A stretch of 15,634 nt of DNA from an uncultured Flavobacteriales bacterium (GTDB taxonomy: Bacteria; Bacteroidota; Bacteroidia; Flavobacteriales; Crocinitomicaceae): positions 1 through 15,634 of the forward strand of contig CAMLDR010000098.1 of NCBI GenBank assembly GCA_946478775.1. Reading direction: 5' to 3'. Below, piece by piece: positions 6,128 to 14,679 of this stretch. A model generated the notes under the pieces. It was not told the DNA's origin, did not search any database, and worked only from the letters and a program-made list of their open reading frames with translations. The translations under genes were made by a program, and so were the position numbers. Position 1 is the first letter of the stretch, and every line of letters begins with the position of its first letter.

Positions 6128-8020
6128 TTATCCTCGTCTCAATTCTTTCAATGAATTAAAGAATACAATTGCGTAACCGATAGTCAGCATCAAATGGAAA
6201 GGAACCATTCCTAAATCACCATAAATAGCTCTGTTTACAACCGTAAATCCGAATACACACATTAAGATTCCTTCTCCGATTGTGATCAAAGAGATACTTT
6301 TCTTATCGTATTTGTTTCCTTTGAACTCGTTTTTCTTGCTGACGTTGAATTTAGGCGTTCTAACGAAGGAACTCTTGATTCCCATAAATCCTTCCAATAC
6401 TGCGATTGTATTCGCCAGGGAAAGCCCCAGAGAGACCGTAAGGAATAGTAAGAATCTTCCAAGGAAGCGGAAAAACGAAGTAAACAGGTTGTCTGTTTTG
6501 TCCCGGTATGCCAACCAGTAATAATACATCAGGAAAACAGTACTCAGGATAAATACGGAACCATACTGGATCACGAAATTCAAATCAGAGAAACTGTCTT
6601 TGATCTGCAGTACTACCAAACTCAATAAAGACATGAGTAAAATGAACATGAACACAGATGAATTGAACAAATGCGCCATTCCGTGAATACGATTGGAAAG
6701 TCTTACGTTCTTAAACGTCAGGATCGTTTTCCACATTTTCACAAAACATTCTGCTCCACCTTTCATCCAGCGGTGCTGCTGTGCTTTCAATGCCGACATG
6801 GTAATCGGTAATTCAGCAGGGGCAACCACATCTTCCAGGTACTTGAATCGCCATCCTCTCAACTGGGCACGGTAACTCAAATCCAAATCTTCTGTTAGGG
6901 TATCGTGTTCCCAACCACCTGCACTTTCGATGCATTTTTTGCGCCAGATACCGCCAGTACCGTTAAAGTTGATGAAATGTCCTGCAGCATTACGACCTCC
7001 CTGCTCTGCAGCAAAATGTCCGTTCAGACCGAATGCCTGTAATTCTGTCAATAAAGAATAGTTTTTATTTAAATGTCCCCAGCGTGTTTGAACCACACCA
7101 ATATTGTCATCGGTTTCGAAATAAGGCATGGTTCTTTGCAGCCAATCACTTTCCGGCACGAAATCCGCATCAAAGATGGCAATAAACTCGCCCTGTACTT
7201 TGTTCATTGCAGAATCCAAAGCTCCGGCTTTATATCCCGTTCTGTCTGTGCGGTGTATGTGTTCGATCCGGATTCCTCGAGCAGCTACTTCAGCTACTTT
7301 TTTAGCAATCAGGTCTTTCGTTTCATCTGTGGAATCATCCAGTACCTGGATGTCGAATTTGTCTCTTGGGTAATCAAATGCAGCCGCCGCTTCAATGATT
7401 CTGTCAGCAACATACATTTCGTTGTACATCGGGAGCTGAACAGTAACGGTCAAGGCTGTTTCCGGATTGTAAACCGGTTTTACTTCCTGTGATTTGCGTT
7501 TTTTGCTTCTTGCGTATGCAATAGACAATGAAAGCTGCAATACCGAGTAAATGAATACTAAGACCAGGCAAAATCCATAAATCACCAACACTGCTTTTGC
7601 AGTGAAATGTGACCAGTAATTTTCTTTTCCGTTCCAGGTCCCCCAGTCAAACATCCACGTAACTTTTGTAGAGGTTTTGAAAGGGTTCTTTCGGTCCATT
7701 TTATATTCACCGGTATGATCCGCATCGATCTTGATCAGGAATGTTTCCTGTTTGTATTTTTTGTTCGCAACGGAAAGTTCAAAAAGCGTAGTATCCGCAC
7801 CCTTTAGCAAGGCTACATCTTTGAAGAAGAATTTACCGTCCTCATCTGTAATGGCAGTATAGGTTTTACCTGTTTCCCTGTTGACCAATTGAACCGGAAC
7901 TTCTTCGGAAGGTCCTTTTGTTCTGTAGTCCTGGTAGTAACCGGAAACATCGCGTTTGATCTGCCCAAAAGCAGAAAGCGTGAATACCGCACAAAATAAA
8001 ACAAGTAAAGACCTTGTCAT
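6128..8020 (-). CDS. Processive family 2 glycosyltransferase (cellulose synthase-like) with an N-terminal periplasmic regulatory-like domain
   Basis: This 630-residue inner-membrane protein has a signal-like N-terminus (1-19), then a transthyretin/carboxypeptidase-regulatory-like beta domain (about 24-110, with TGKTYTAITDEDGKFFFKDV). A first membrane helix (about 141-168) leads to a cytoplasmic GT2 domain. All processive-synthase motifs are present: DDS at 228-230, DAD at 284-286, TED at 376-378 and QQHRW at 414-418. Three to five further membrane segments follow (about 453-472, 486-505, 524-544, 576-600 and 606-626), with an FVRTPKF motif (552-558) resembling the cytoplasmic gating loop of beta-glycan synthases. 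It probably polymerises and exports a beta-linked polysaccharide; the sugar (glucose or mannose) is not determinable. The extra periplasmic domain is unusual for the bare GT2 family. No partner synthase gene is adjacent. Confidence 0.92.
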   Translation of the reverse strand: MTRSLLVLFCAVFTLSAFGQIKRDVSGYYQDYRTKGPSEEVPVQLVNRETGKTYTAITDEDGKFFFKDVALLKGADTTLFELSVANKKYKQETFLIKIDADHTGEYKMDRKNPFKTSTKVTWMFDWGTWNGKENYWSHFTAKAVLVIYGFCLVLVFIYSVLQLSLSIAYARSKKRKSQEVKPVYNPETALTVTVQLPMYNEMYVADRIIEAAAAFDYPRDKFDIQVLDDSTDETKDLIAKKVAEVAARGIRIEHIHRTDRTGYKAGALDSAMNKVQGEFIAIFDADFVPESDWLQRTMPYFETDDNIGVVQTRWGHLNKNYSLLTELQAFGLNGHFAAEQGGRNAAGHFINFNGTGGIWRKKCIESAGGWEHDTLTEDLDLSYRAQLRGWRFKYLEDVVAPAELPITMSALKAQQHRWMKGGAECFVKMWKTILTFKNVRLSNRIHGMAHLFNSSVFMFILLMSLLSLVVLQIKDSFSDLNFVIQYGSVFILSTVFLMYYYWLAYRDKTDNLFTSFFRFLGRFLLFLTVSLGLSLANTIAVLEGFMGIKSSFVRTPKFNVSKKNEFKGNKYDKKSISLITIGEGILMCVFGFTVVNRAIYGDLGMVPFHLMLTIGYAIVFFNSLKELRRG

Positions 8021-8083
8021 AGATTTTCTTTGTTAATTGTTGAAGGACTAATACAAACCCGATTGCATTAGAATTTTAGCGCA

Positions 8084-8112
8084 CAAAGATAGTTTTTATT
8101 CCATTGAACCAA
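8084..8112 (-). promoter_or_regulatory. Candidate promoter of the GT2 gene
   Basis: On the minus strand TTG (8112-8110) is followed after 18 bases by a perfect TATCTTTG (8091-8084), matching the Bacteroidota -33/-7 form. The predicted leader to the ATG at 8020 is about 55-60 bases. The -33 triplet lies inside a small inverted repeat (CCATTG...CAATGG, 8101-8115). Confidence 0.5.
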
Positions 8113-8151
8113 TGGTTTTTTTTGCGGAGATTTGAATCCCGTTAAATGACA

Positions 8152-8183
8152 CAGGGACGTTCCGTACATACGGGACATCCCTG
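8152..8183. repeat. Imperfect inverted repeat downstream of kbl, possible terminator
   Basis: The arms CAGGGACGTTCCGTA (8152-8166) and TACGGGACATCCCTG (8169-8183) pair at 13 of 15 positions as DNA, around a two-base centre. One of the two mismatches can form a wobble pair in RNA on either strand. It lies 27 bases after the kbl stop on the minus strand. It may end that transcript, but no T-run follows on that strand, so the role is uncertain. Confidence 0.55.
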
Positions 8184-8210
8184 CAATTATCCATTCAATT
8201 TACTGAAACA

Positions 8211-9401
8211 TTATTTGATCACATTCAATTCTTTTCCAACTTTGATAAAGGCAGCAATGGCCTTGTCCAGGTCCGCAATGCTGTGAGCTGCAGAAATTTG
8301 TGTGCGGATGCGCGCTGCTCCTTTTGCAACAACAGGGTAGAAGAATCCGATTGCGTAAACGCCTTCCTGCAATAATTTATCGGCAAACTGCTGAGACAAA
8401 GCAGCATCATACAACATGATCGGAACGATGGGTGAATCTCCCGGTTTGATATCGAATCCTGCGGCAATGATTTTCTCTTTGAAGTATTTGGTATTGGACT
8501 CCAGTTTATCGCGCAATTCGGTTGAACTTCCCAGGATGTCAAATACGGCATTGGATGCTCCAACGATGGAAGGAGCCAAAGAGTTCGAGAATAAATAAGG
8601 TCTTGAACGCTGACGCAGCATTTCAATCACTTCTTTTTTTCCGGTTGTGTAACCGCCCATTGCACCGCCAAGTGCTTTACCCAAGGTTCCTGTAATGATG
8701 TCTACACGATCCATGCAGTTGTGGTATTCGGGAACTCCGCGGCCTGTTTTTCCGATAAATCCGGCACTGTGACATTCGTCTGTCATTACCAATGCATCGT
8801 ATTTGTCGGCCAAATCACAGATCTCGTTCATTTTGGCAATATCTCCGTCCATAGAGAACACGCCGTCGGTAACAATGATCCGGTGACGCTGTCCCTGTGC
8901 TTTTTTCAATTGTTCTTCCAGGTCAGCCATGTCGGAGTGCTTGTAACGGTAGCGCTGTGCTTTGCACAAACGAATTCCGTCGATGATAGAAGCATGGTTT
9001 AATTCATCTGAAATGATGGCATCTTCTTCGCCGAACAGGGGTTCGAAAACTCCTCCGTTCGCGTCAAAAGCTGCGGCATATAAAATAGTGTCCTCCGTAC
9101 CGTAGAATTTGGCGATTTTTGCTTCCAGTTCTTTATGGATATCCTGTGTTCCACAGATAAAACGAACAGATGACATACCGAATCCGTGTGTGTCCAAAGC
9201 ATCTTTCGCAGCCTGAATTACGGAAGGATGAGATGAAAGTCCAAGATAATTATTCGCACACATGATAACTACTTCGTCACCCGAGCTAACATTTACTTTT
9301 GCCCCCTGCGGAGATGTAATGATGCGTTCTTTCTTAAATATTCCACCTTCCTTAATTGCATTCAATTCCTCGGAAAGGTATTGTTTCATTTTTCCGTACA
9401 T
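8211..9401 (-). CDS. kbl: 2-amino-3-ketobutyrate CoA ligase (glycine C-acetyltransferase)
   Basis: This 396-residue cytoplasmic PLP enzyme of the alpha-oxoamine synthase family splits 2-amino-3-ketobutyrate, the product of threonine dehydrogenase, with CoA to give glycine and acetyl-CoA. The PLP lysine is K242 in [10 protein letters not shown]. The cofactor-binding residues D208 and H211 (TDECHSAG) and H136 (LNHAS) are present. Long stretches match E. coli Kbl, which I know at 398 residues, notably [16 protein letters not shown] (72-87) and the [20 protein letters not shown] region (133-152). These favour Kbl over BioF, serine palmitoyltransferase or ALA synthase. The ATG at 9401 fits the family N-terminus. 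No threonine dehydrogenase gene is beside it. A TATCTTTA box (9431-9424) 22 bases before the ATG is a candidate -7 element. Confidence 0.96.
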   Translation of the reverse strand: MYGKMKQYLSEELNAIKEGGIFKKERIITSPQGAKVNVSSGDEVVIMCANNYLGLSSHPSVIQAAKDALDTHGFGMSSVRFICGTQDIHKELEAKIAKFYGTEDTILYAAAFDANGGVFEPLFGEEDAIISDELNHASIIDGIRLCKAQRYRYKHSDMADLEEQLKKAQGQRHRIIVTDGVFSMDGDIAKMNEICDLADKYDALVMTDECHSAGFIGKTGRGVPEYHNCMDRVDIITGTLGKALGGAMGGYTTGKKEVIEMLRQRSRPYLFSNSLAPSIVGASNAVFDILGSSTELRDKLESNTKYFKEKIIAAGFDIKPGDSPIVPIMLYDAALSQQFADKLLQEGVYAIGFFYPVVAKGAARIRTQISAAHSIADLDKAIAAFIKVGKELNVIK

Positions 9402-9423
9402 GACCTTAATTTGTTTTGAGTTG

Positions 9424-9431
9424 TAAAGATA
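9424..9431 (-). promoter_or_regulatory. Candidate -7 box of kbl
   Basis: TATCTTTA on the minus strand matches TAnnTTTG in all but the last base and lies 22 bases before the kbl ATG. No good TTG is found 17-23 bases upstream, so this is a weak call. Confidence 0.35.
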
Positions 9432-9436
9432 GGATT

Positions 9437-9515
9437 AATTGAAAATGTAAAATTGAGAATTGAAAAGGTTTTGAAGAATTCCTTCTTTTCACTTTTACAT
9501 TCTCCATTTTCAATT
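9437..9515. repeat. AT-rich compound inverted repeat between the radical SAM gene and kbl
   Basis: Outer arms AATTGAAAATG (9437-9447) and CATTTTCAATT (9505-9515) are perfect complements. Inner arms TGAAAAG (9461-9467) and CTTTTCA (9485-9491) also pair. Between them, two elements (a GAGAAT type and a TGTAAAA type) occur in swapped order on the two sides, so the whole cannot fold as one simple stem. The right arm enters the stop codon of the radical SAM gene. It probably forms the transcript end of that gene. Confidence 0.6.
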
Positions 9516-10536
9516 ACTCAACCCACACTTTCGCACCTTCCGAACAATTAGTGCAGATTTCTATGGAACTGCGGTCCTGCAAAACCGAATTCCGGAATGA
9601 ACGGTAAGCCGGACTTTTCCAGATTGTTTCAAAGGATTGTTCCTGCAGACTCCCTAATGTATGATGTGCATCCTTATCAAAACAGCAGGGAACCACTTGC
9701 CCGTCCCAGGTCAGTACACTGGATGACCACATTCTCCAGCAGCTGTTCCCGCCTTTGTATTTGAAACGGTAAGTCCCATCCTTTTGTTTCACATAGCGGG
9801 AATAAGCTTCGTTGTCCGGAATCAATTCATTTCCGTGTTCGTAATCATAAACCTGGGCGGTTTTAAAACGTACTTCATCAATGCCGATTTCTGTTGCCAG
9901 TTCCTGCACTTCTGAAATTTGGTGCTCGTTTGCTTTTACCACTAAAAATTGAAAGATCAGGTGCGGAGTTGAGCTGTTGGCTTCTTTTTTGGCCTGAACG
10001 AGTGCTTTGGAACCCGCAATTACTTTTTCCAGTTTTCCGTGAACGCGATACGATTCATAGGTTTCCTGTGTTAGCCCGTCAATGGAAATAATCAAACGGT
10101 CGAGACCCGATGCCACAATTTCCTGCGCTTTTTTTTCGTCAATAAAATGAGCGTTCGTAGAAGTGGCTGTATAGATCTTTCTGCGTTTGGCTTCTTTGAT
10201 CAATTCCAGGAACTGCGGATGCAGAAAGGGTTCACCCTGGAAATAATAATTGATATAGAAAACGGAGCCTGAAACCTGTGAAAGCCAGTTTTGATGATAT
10301 CCCAAATCAATTTTCCCGGTTGGCCGGCTGAATGCTTTCAAACCGCTCGGACATGCCGGACAACCCAAATTGCACGCCGTGGTTGGTTCAATGCTTAAAG
10401 CAAAAGGCTTCCCCCAATTTTTCTGAATTTTAAAAACCCGTGCAAGACTATACGAAAAACGAAGCACGGCAATATTCCAAACACGTTGAATGTTAAGGTA
10501 TTTGATAATATTCCGCTGATCTTTAAAAGTGCTCAT
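9514..10536 (-). CDS. Radical SAM protein with SPASM-type C-terminal cluster domain, substrate unknown
   Basis: This 340-residue protein carries the radical SAM [4Fe-4S] motif CNLGCPAC (C55, C59, C62), preceded by the strand FALSIEPTTA. The TIM-barrel follows with YYFQGEPFLHP (97-107), in the GGEP-like position, and LIISIDGLTQETY (148-160). The C-terminal region has a SPASM-like set of cysteines: C266, C284, C285, C328 and C331, in NSCWRMW, DGQVVPCCF and CTNCSEG, implying at least one auxiliary cluster. SPASM enzymes often modify peptides, but related ones act on other substrates, and no precursor peptide gene is visible beside it. The first about 45 residues are a basic extension before the barrel. 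The ATG at 10536 is preceded by AAGGAAAG. The class is certain and the reaction is not known. Confidence 0.93.
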   Translation of the reverse strand: MSTFKDQRNIIKYLNIQRVWNIAVLRFSYSLARVFKIQKNWGKPFALSIEPTTACNLGCPACPSGLKAFSRPTGKIDLGYHQNWLSQVSGSVFYINYYFQGEPFLHPQFLELIKEAKRRKIYTATSTNAHFIDEKKAQEIVASGLDRLIISIDGLTQETYESYRVHGKLEKVIAGSKALVQAKKEANSSTPHLIFQFLVVKANEHQISEVQELATEIGIDEVRFKTAQVYDYEHGNELIPDNEAYSRYVKQKDGTYRFKYKGGNSCWRMWSSSVLTWDGQVVPCCFDKDAHHTLGSLQEQSFETIWKSPAYRSFRNSVLQDRSSIEICTNCSEGAKVWVE

Positions 10537-10581
10537 CTTTCCTTACGAAATTACGGAAGTCCAACGAAACTTCTCGCTTTT

Positions 10582-10615
10582 TTTGAGTAACTGTAACTTT
10601 TTTTGACTTAGTTTG
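10582..10615 (+). promoter_or_regulatory. Candidate promoter of the DUF5686 gene
   Basis: TTTG (10582-10585) is followed after 22 bases by TTAGTTTG (10608-10615), one mismatch from TAnnTTTG. The ATG is at 10641, leaving a leader of about 20 bases. A 9-bp inverted repeat begins inside the -7 box. Confidence 0.4.
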
Positions 10616-10633
10616 TCTTACCAATAAGACAAA
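10612..10633. repeat. 9-bp inverted repeat at the presumed transcription start of the DUF5686 gene
   Basis: TTTGTCTTA (10612-10620) and TAAGACAAA (10625-10633) are perfect complements around a four-base CCAA loop, ending seven bases before the ATG. It overlaps the candidate -7 box and leader, so it could be a repressor operator or a 5' RNA hairpin limiting translation. Confidence 0.6.
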
Positions 10634-10640
10634 GATTTTT

Positions 10641-13040
10641 ATGAAAACCATTTTACTAAGCTTATTTGCCCTTCTATTATCCCATTCATTCTTCGCACAA
10701 CAGGTTCAGATCCAGGAGAGTATTTCTCATGCAACGATCCCGTTTGTGAAGGTTTATCCCGAGGTTGGAAAGCCTTTTTTGGCAGATTTGGACGGAAGGT
10801 TTACAAATCCTCCGGGGAATACGCGGGTAACTTTGAAAATGACCAGTTTTCGTGATACTACCATTGTCATTACAGGCGACATGATCGTTTTCATGACTGA
10901 GCAGGCAAGTGAAATAGAAGAAGTAACCATTTTGCCGGGAGTGAATCCGGCGGAACGCATTATGGAATTGGCTATAGAGAATAGAAAGAAGAACCATCCG
11001 AAATCCGATGTGGCATTTAAATACGATAGCTACAATAAGTTCGTATTTACGATCAATCAGGATGCATTGGGACAAATTTCAGATACAACAGCAGACACCA
11101 ACCTGATTGATTTGAAAAAATTCTTCAATCAACAACACATCTTTTTGCTGGAAAGTACTTCAACTAAATATTTTAAACCGCCTTTCAAAGAAAAAGAAGT
11201 GATCAGTGCTTACCGCGTTTCTGGTTTTTCAGATCCCATGCTTTCCACTTTCGCAAATGAATTGCAATCCTTCAATTTTTATGACAATCAATTCGATATT
11301 TTCGGGAGATCTTACCTGAATCCGCTTGCATTGGGTTCTATTCGCAGGTACTTATTTATCCTGGAAGATACCACCATTACTGCTCCCGGAGATACCACTT
11401 ATACGATTCGTTTTCAGCCAAGAAGAGATAAGAATTTTGAAGGGATGAAAGGAAAACTGTATATCAATACGAGAGGATATGCCGTTGAAAAAGTGGTTGC
11501 CGAGCCTGCAGAGAATAAAGGAGGTATTCATCCTACCATTATCCAGGAATATGCTTTGCTGGAAGGAAAGAAATGGTTCCCTTACAAACTGTCAACGGAA
11601 GTCATTGCTCCGGGACTATCCTTTTCTTCAAAGATCAAAGATGCTTACCTGGTGGGGAAGGGCAATACATACATTGACCACGTGGTGCTGAATGCAGACA
11701 TGAAAGATGAACGATTCAATGCCGTATTTGTGGAAACGGAGCGGGATGCAAATAAGAAAGACAGCACGCATTGGGATGAGAAACGGAAATACGACCTGGA
11801 TGCAAAAGACTTAAGAACGTATGAGTTTGTGGACAGTCTTTCTGAAAAAGAGAACCTGGAGGGTAAATTAAAAACACTTCAATCGCTTTTGCAGGGAAAA
11901 ATTCCTTTGGGATACCTGCAGGCGGATATTTTGAGATTGGTAAACTTCAGAGACTACGAAGGGTTCCGCTTGGGAATCGGATTGGAGACAAGCGATAAGT
12001 TGTCGGATCGGTTCCGTGTAGGCGGCTATTTTGCCTATGGTTTCAAGGATAAAATGTGGAAATACGGAGGCTATGGAAAGGTAACACTGATCCCAAAATA
12101 TTTCCTGGATTTTGAAGCACGCTACCAGCAGGACATCATCGAAAGGGGCGGAACAGGTTTGACCTCCGAACCGGTTGTAACACAATTGAATTCCTTCTAC
12201 CGGAATATTTATATCCGTCAGATGGACAAGCAGCGAATCGGTGAAATTGCTTTCTCAGGATACATTTTTCCGCGCATGAAATTCCGACTATCAGGTTCTT
12301 ACCAGCGCATCGAGTTTACAGATGGCTATCAGTACCAATGGACGAAATCGGAGATGGGAACCATTGATCGTTATGACATTGCGGAAAGCTCTTTGGAGTT
12401 GACCTGGGCAATTCGTGACAAAGTCATTTCATTGGGAACAAAACGGGTGTCCAAAGGATCCGACTGGCCGATCATTACGGCTAAGATTACCAAAAGTCTT
12501 CCGGGTGTTACGGCAGCTAAAATTGACTACACGCGTTTAACCGGGGCCGTTCAGCAAATTGTGCCTGTTCGTGCAGTTGGTAAATTGACTTATGTTTTAA
12601 TGGGAACGGTGGTTGAAGGCGATGCGCCTTTATTATTGCAGCAGGTTGGCCAGGGTACCGGTGGAATGTGGAAATTATCAGCCGCAAATTCATTCGAAAC
12701 CATGATCGCCTCTACGTATTATTCTTCCAAAATGGCGGCTTTGTTTACACGCTTTGATTTTAAAGCGATTAAAACGAAGGTGAAATGGACAAAACCACAA
12801 TTTGCAATTCATCATGCCGTTGGTTATGGAAGTAAAGAAGATGCCGGCCGTCATTCCATTGCTTTCAACTCCTTGGATAAAGGATATGCTGAAGCAGGAT
12901 TGCTTGCAAACAACCTAATAATCCTTAGCAGAATCGGATTTGGGATCGGAGGTTTCTACCATTATGCGGGAGGAGTGATTTCACCGAAGGTTGAAAATAA
13001 CATCACTGCTAAGTTCACTTTGAATATCAGTTTGTTTTAG
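10641..13040 (+). CDS. DUF5686 family outer-membrane beta-barrel protein with N-terminal regulatory-like domain
   Basis: The 799-residue product has a signal peptide (MKTILLSLFALLLSHSFFA, cleavage before QQ). A transthyretin/carboxypeptidase-regulatory-like domain follows (about 20-95), then a linker EEVTILPGVNPAERIMELAI (92-111) and the long DUF5686 region. That linker motif, with the following KNHPKSDVAFKYDSYNKF, is characteristic of the family as I know it in Bacteroidota. The C-terminal half has alternating aromatic beta-strands and ends in phenylalanine (FTLNISLF), as expected of a BAM-inserted outer-membrane barrel. The family's function is not established; its architecture recalls TonB-linked or lipid/biogenesis barrels, which is inference. 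Length is normal. The gene stands alone, divergent from the radical SAM gene, and its TAG overlaps the stop codon of the convergent TauE/SafE gene. Confidence 0.92.
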   Translation: MKTILLSLFALLLSHSFFAQQVQIQESISHATIPFVKVYPEVGKPFLADLDGRFTNPPGNTRVTLKMTSFRDTTIVITGDMIVFMTEQASEIEEVTILPGVNPAERIMELAIENRKKNHPKSDVAFKYDSYNKFVFTINQDALGQISDTTADTNLIDLKKFFNQQHIFLLESTSTKYFKPPFKEKEVISAYRVSGFSDPMLSTFANELQSFNFYDNQFDIFGRSYLNPLALGSIRRYLFILEDTTITAPGDTTYTIRFQPRRDKNFEGMKGKLYINTRGYAVEKVVAEPAENKGGIHPTIIQEYALLEGKKWFPYKLSTEVIAPGLSFSSKIKDAYLVGKGNTYIDHVVLNADMKDERFNAVFVETERDANKKDSTHWDEKRKYDLDAKDLRTYEFVDSLSEKENLEGKLKTLQSLLQGKIPLGYLQADILRLVNFRDYEGFRLGIGLETSDKLSDRFRVGGYFAYGFKDKMWKYGGYGKVTLIPKYFLDFEARYQQDIIERGGTGLTSEPVVTQLNSFYRNIYIRQMDKQRIGEIAFSGYIFPRMKFRLSGSYQRIEFTDGYQYQWTKSEMGTIDRYDIAESSLELTWAIRDKVISLGTKRVSKGSDWPIITAKITKSLPGVTAAKIDYTRLTGAVQQIVPVRAVGKLTYVLMGTVVEGDAPLLLQQVGQGTGGMWKLSAANSFETMIASTYYSSKMAALFTRFDFKAIKTKVKWTKPQFAIHHAVGYGSKEDAGRHSIAFNSLDKGYAEAGLLANNLIILSRIGFGIGGFYHYAGGVISPKVENNITAKFTLNISLF

Positions 13041-13837
13041 CGACCGGAAATAATTTCGGTAATCAGTATCGTAATTCCGATCAGGAGAACAAATATGCCG
13101 AACCCTTTTTTCAGTTTGGCAGCATTTAATTTGTGATTGAGTTTCAGACCAACAATTAATCCGGCAGTTGCGATTAAGGTGAATCCAAGAAGAATGACCC
13201 AGTTTAGCTTTAGATTGGGGGTAAATAACTCTGCTGTAAAACCACTGAGGGAATTAATGGCAATGATGACGATGGAAGTTGCAATGGCGTTTTTAATGGG
13301 AACTTTCATGAAGATGGAAAGGGAGGGGATGATCATGAAACCGCCGCCTGCTCCGACAAGTCCGCTGATAAATCCAATGATAGCTCCGAAAATGACCAAA
13401 ATAGCGGGTCTGTTTTTCTTAGTAGCCGGATGTTCTTTCTGACCCCGGATCATAGGAATAGAAGCAAGGATCATCAGGATCGCAAAGAGGATCATGATGA
13501 ACGTGTTCTTTTCAAAAACAATGTGTTCTCCCAGGCGAATCACCGGAGGAAGCGCAGGGACCACAAATAAACGTGTAAGGGAAATACTGATCACCGCCGG
13601 AATACCGAATAGTAAGGTGTTCTTCGGATTGATGAGTTTGGAATTAAAGTGTTTAATAGCGCCGAACAAGGAAGTTACCCCTACAATGAACAGGGAATAA
13701 ACGGTAGCATTTTGTGGCTCCAGTTGAAAGAACACGACCAAAATAGGAACTGCTAAAATAGAACCGCCACCACCTAATGTTCCGATTACCATCCCTACAA
13801 AGAGCGCTAAAAAATATCCGATTATTTCTAAAGTCAA
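13037..13837 (-). CDS. TauE/SafE family (DUF81) membrane permease
   Basis: This 266-residue inner-membrane protein has about eight hydrophobic helices and the internal two-fold repeat of the family. The glycine-rich signature appears twice: GTLGGGGSILAVPIL (19-33) and GLVGAGGGFMIIPSL (159-173), each followed by a conserved asparagine-alanine (PQNA, IKNA). Members have been linked to export or uptake of sulfite, sulfoacetate, taurine-derived anions and other organosulfur compounds; the substrate here is not inferable. The start is a TTG (13837), ten bases after the murI stop, so it is probably the last gene of a dioxygenase-murI-permease transcript. An ATT four codons upstream is the only other nearby start-like codon. 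Its stop overlaps that of the convergent DUF5686 gene by four bases. Confidence 0.93.
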   Translation of the reverse strand: MTLEIIGYFLALFVGMVIGTLGGGGSILAVPILVVFFQLEPQNATVYSLFIVGVTSLFGAIKHFNSKLINPKNTLLFGIPAVISISLTRLFVVPALPPVIRLGEHIVFEKNTFIMILFAILMILASIPMIRGQKEHPATKKNRPAILVIFGAIIGFISGLVGAGGGFMIIPSLSIFMKVPIKNAIATSIVIIAINSLSGFTAELFTPNLKLNWVILLGFTLIATAGLIVGLKLNHKLNAAKLKKGFGIFVLLIGITILITEIISGR

Positions 13838-13847
13838 GGATTCCGGT

Positions 13848-14675
13848 TTAATGTAAGGTTAAGTGTTCTGCTTCGATTTGATCATTCATCAATAAAGACG
13901 CCTTTTCGCTGAAATCTTTTGCACTTTCGGTAGTCAGGTAGCGAACCGATCCTCCTTTTAAGCAGTTGGCGTCCATTTCCGGGTGCCGGGTCAGATAATC
14001 AGCCAGGCTTTCCGCAACGATCTTGCCCTGCGACAATACTTCAATATGCGCTGGAAGCAAACGCTGCAATTGTTCCTGCAAAATAGGGTAGTGCGTACAC
14101 GCCAGTAAAATAGTATCGATTTTGGGGTCTTGCTGCATCAGGGAAACCAAGTCGTTCTGGATGAAATAAACTCCCCCGGGCGTATCAAATTGATTGTTCT
14201 CAACAAGTGGGACCCACATCGGGCAGGAATGTTGGTTGACTACTAAATCGGGAGCAAATTTTGCCAATTCGATCTGATAGCTGTTTGATCGGATCGTTCC
14301 CTCGGTTCCCAGAACGCCCACATGTTTTGTTTTGGTGTGTTTATCCAGTTCTTCCGTACTTGGTCTGATAACACCCAGTACGCGCTTATCCGGGTATAAT
14401 TCCGGAAGCTTTAAGCGCTGAATGCTGCGAAGTGCTTTTGCAGATGCCGTGTTGCAGGCCAAAATCACCAGGGAGCAATCCCTGTCGAACAAGGCCTGAA
14501 CAGCCTGCCAGGTGTATTGATAAATGACGTCGAAGCTTCTTGAACCGTATGGAGCTCTTGCATTGTCTCCCAGATACAGAAAATCATATTCAGGTAGTTT
14601 TTCTCTGATTTCCTTCAGGACGGTTAAACCACCGTATCCGGAATCAAAAACACCAATTGGACCTTTAACTGACAT
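13848..14675 (-). CDS. murI: Glutamate racemase
   Basis: This 275-residue cytoplasmic cofactor-independent enzyme makes D-glutamate for peptidoglycan from L-glutamate. Both catalytic cysteines are present: C74 in ACNTAS and C193 in ACTHYP. So are the DSGYGGLTVL motif (11-20, with D11 and S12 near the active site), GDNARAPYG (36-44) and GTEGTIRS (123-130). Length is normal. I chose the ATG at 14675 over the upstream in-frame GTG at 14690 because the family starts just before the IGVFDSG strand, and because the GTG falls inside a near-perfect promoter. The gene follows the extradiol dioxygenase gene after 27 bases and precedes a TauE/SafE permease by ten bases. It probably has both read-through and its own promoter. 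Confidence 0.96.
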   Translation of the reverse strand: MSVKGPIGVFDSGYGGLTVLKEIREKLPEYDFLYLGDNARAPYGSRSFDVIYQYTWQAVQALFDRDCSLVILACNTASAKALRSIQRLKLPELYPDKRVLGVIRPSTEELDKHTKTKHVGVLGTEGTIRSNSYQIELAKFAPDLVVNQHSCPMWVPLVENNQFDTPGGVYFIQNDLVSLMQQDPKIDTILLACTHYPILQEQLQRLLPAHIEVLSQGKIVAESLADYLTRHPEMDANCLKGGSVRYLTTESAKDFSEKASLLMNDQIEAEHLTLH

Positions 14676-14679
14676 GAGC

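Noticed and set aside
7073..7492. 139-residue plus-strand open frame
   Set aside because: It lies over the GT2 catalytic motifs encoded on the minus strand and shows the composition of an antisense shadow.
10686..11075. 129-residue minus-strand open frame
   Set aside because: Antisense shadow of the DUF5686 gene N-terminal region, with no start context or domain.
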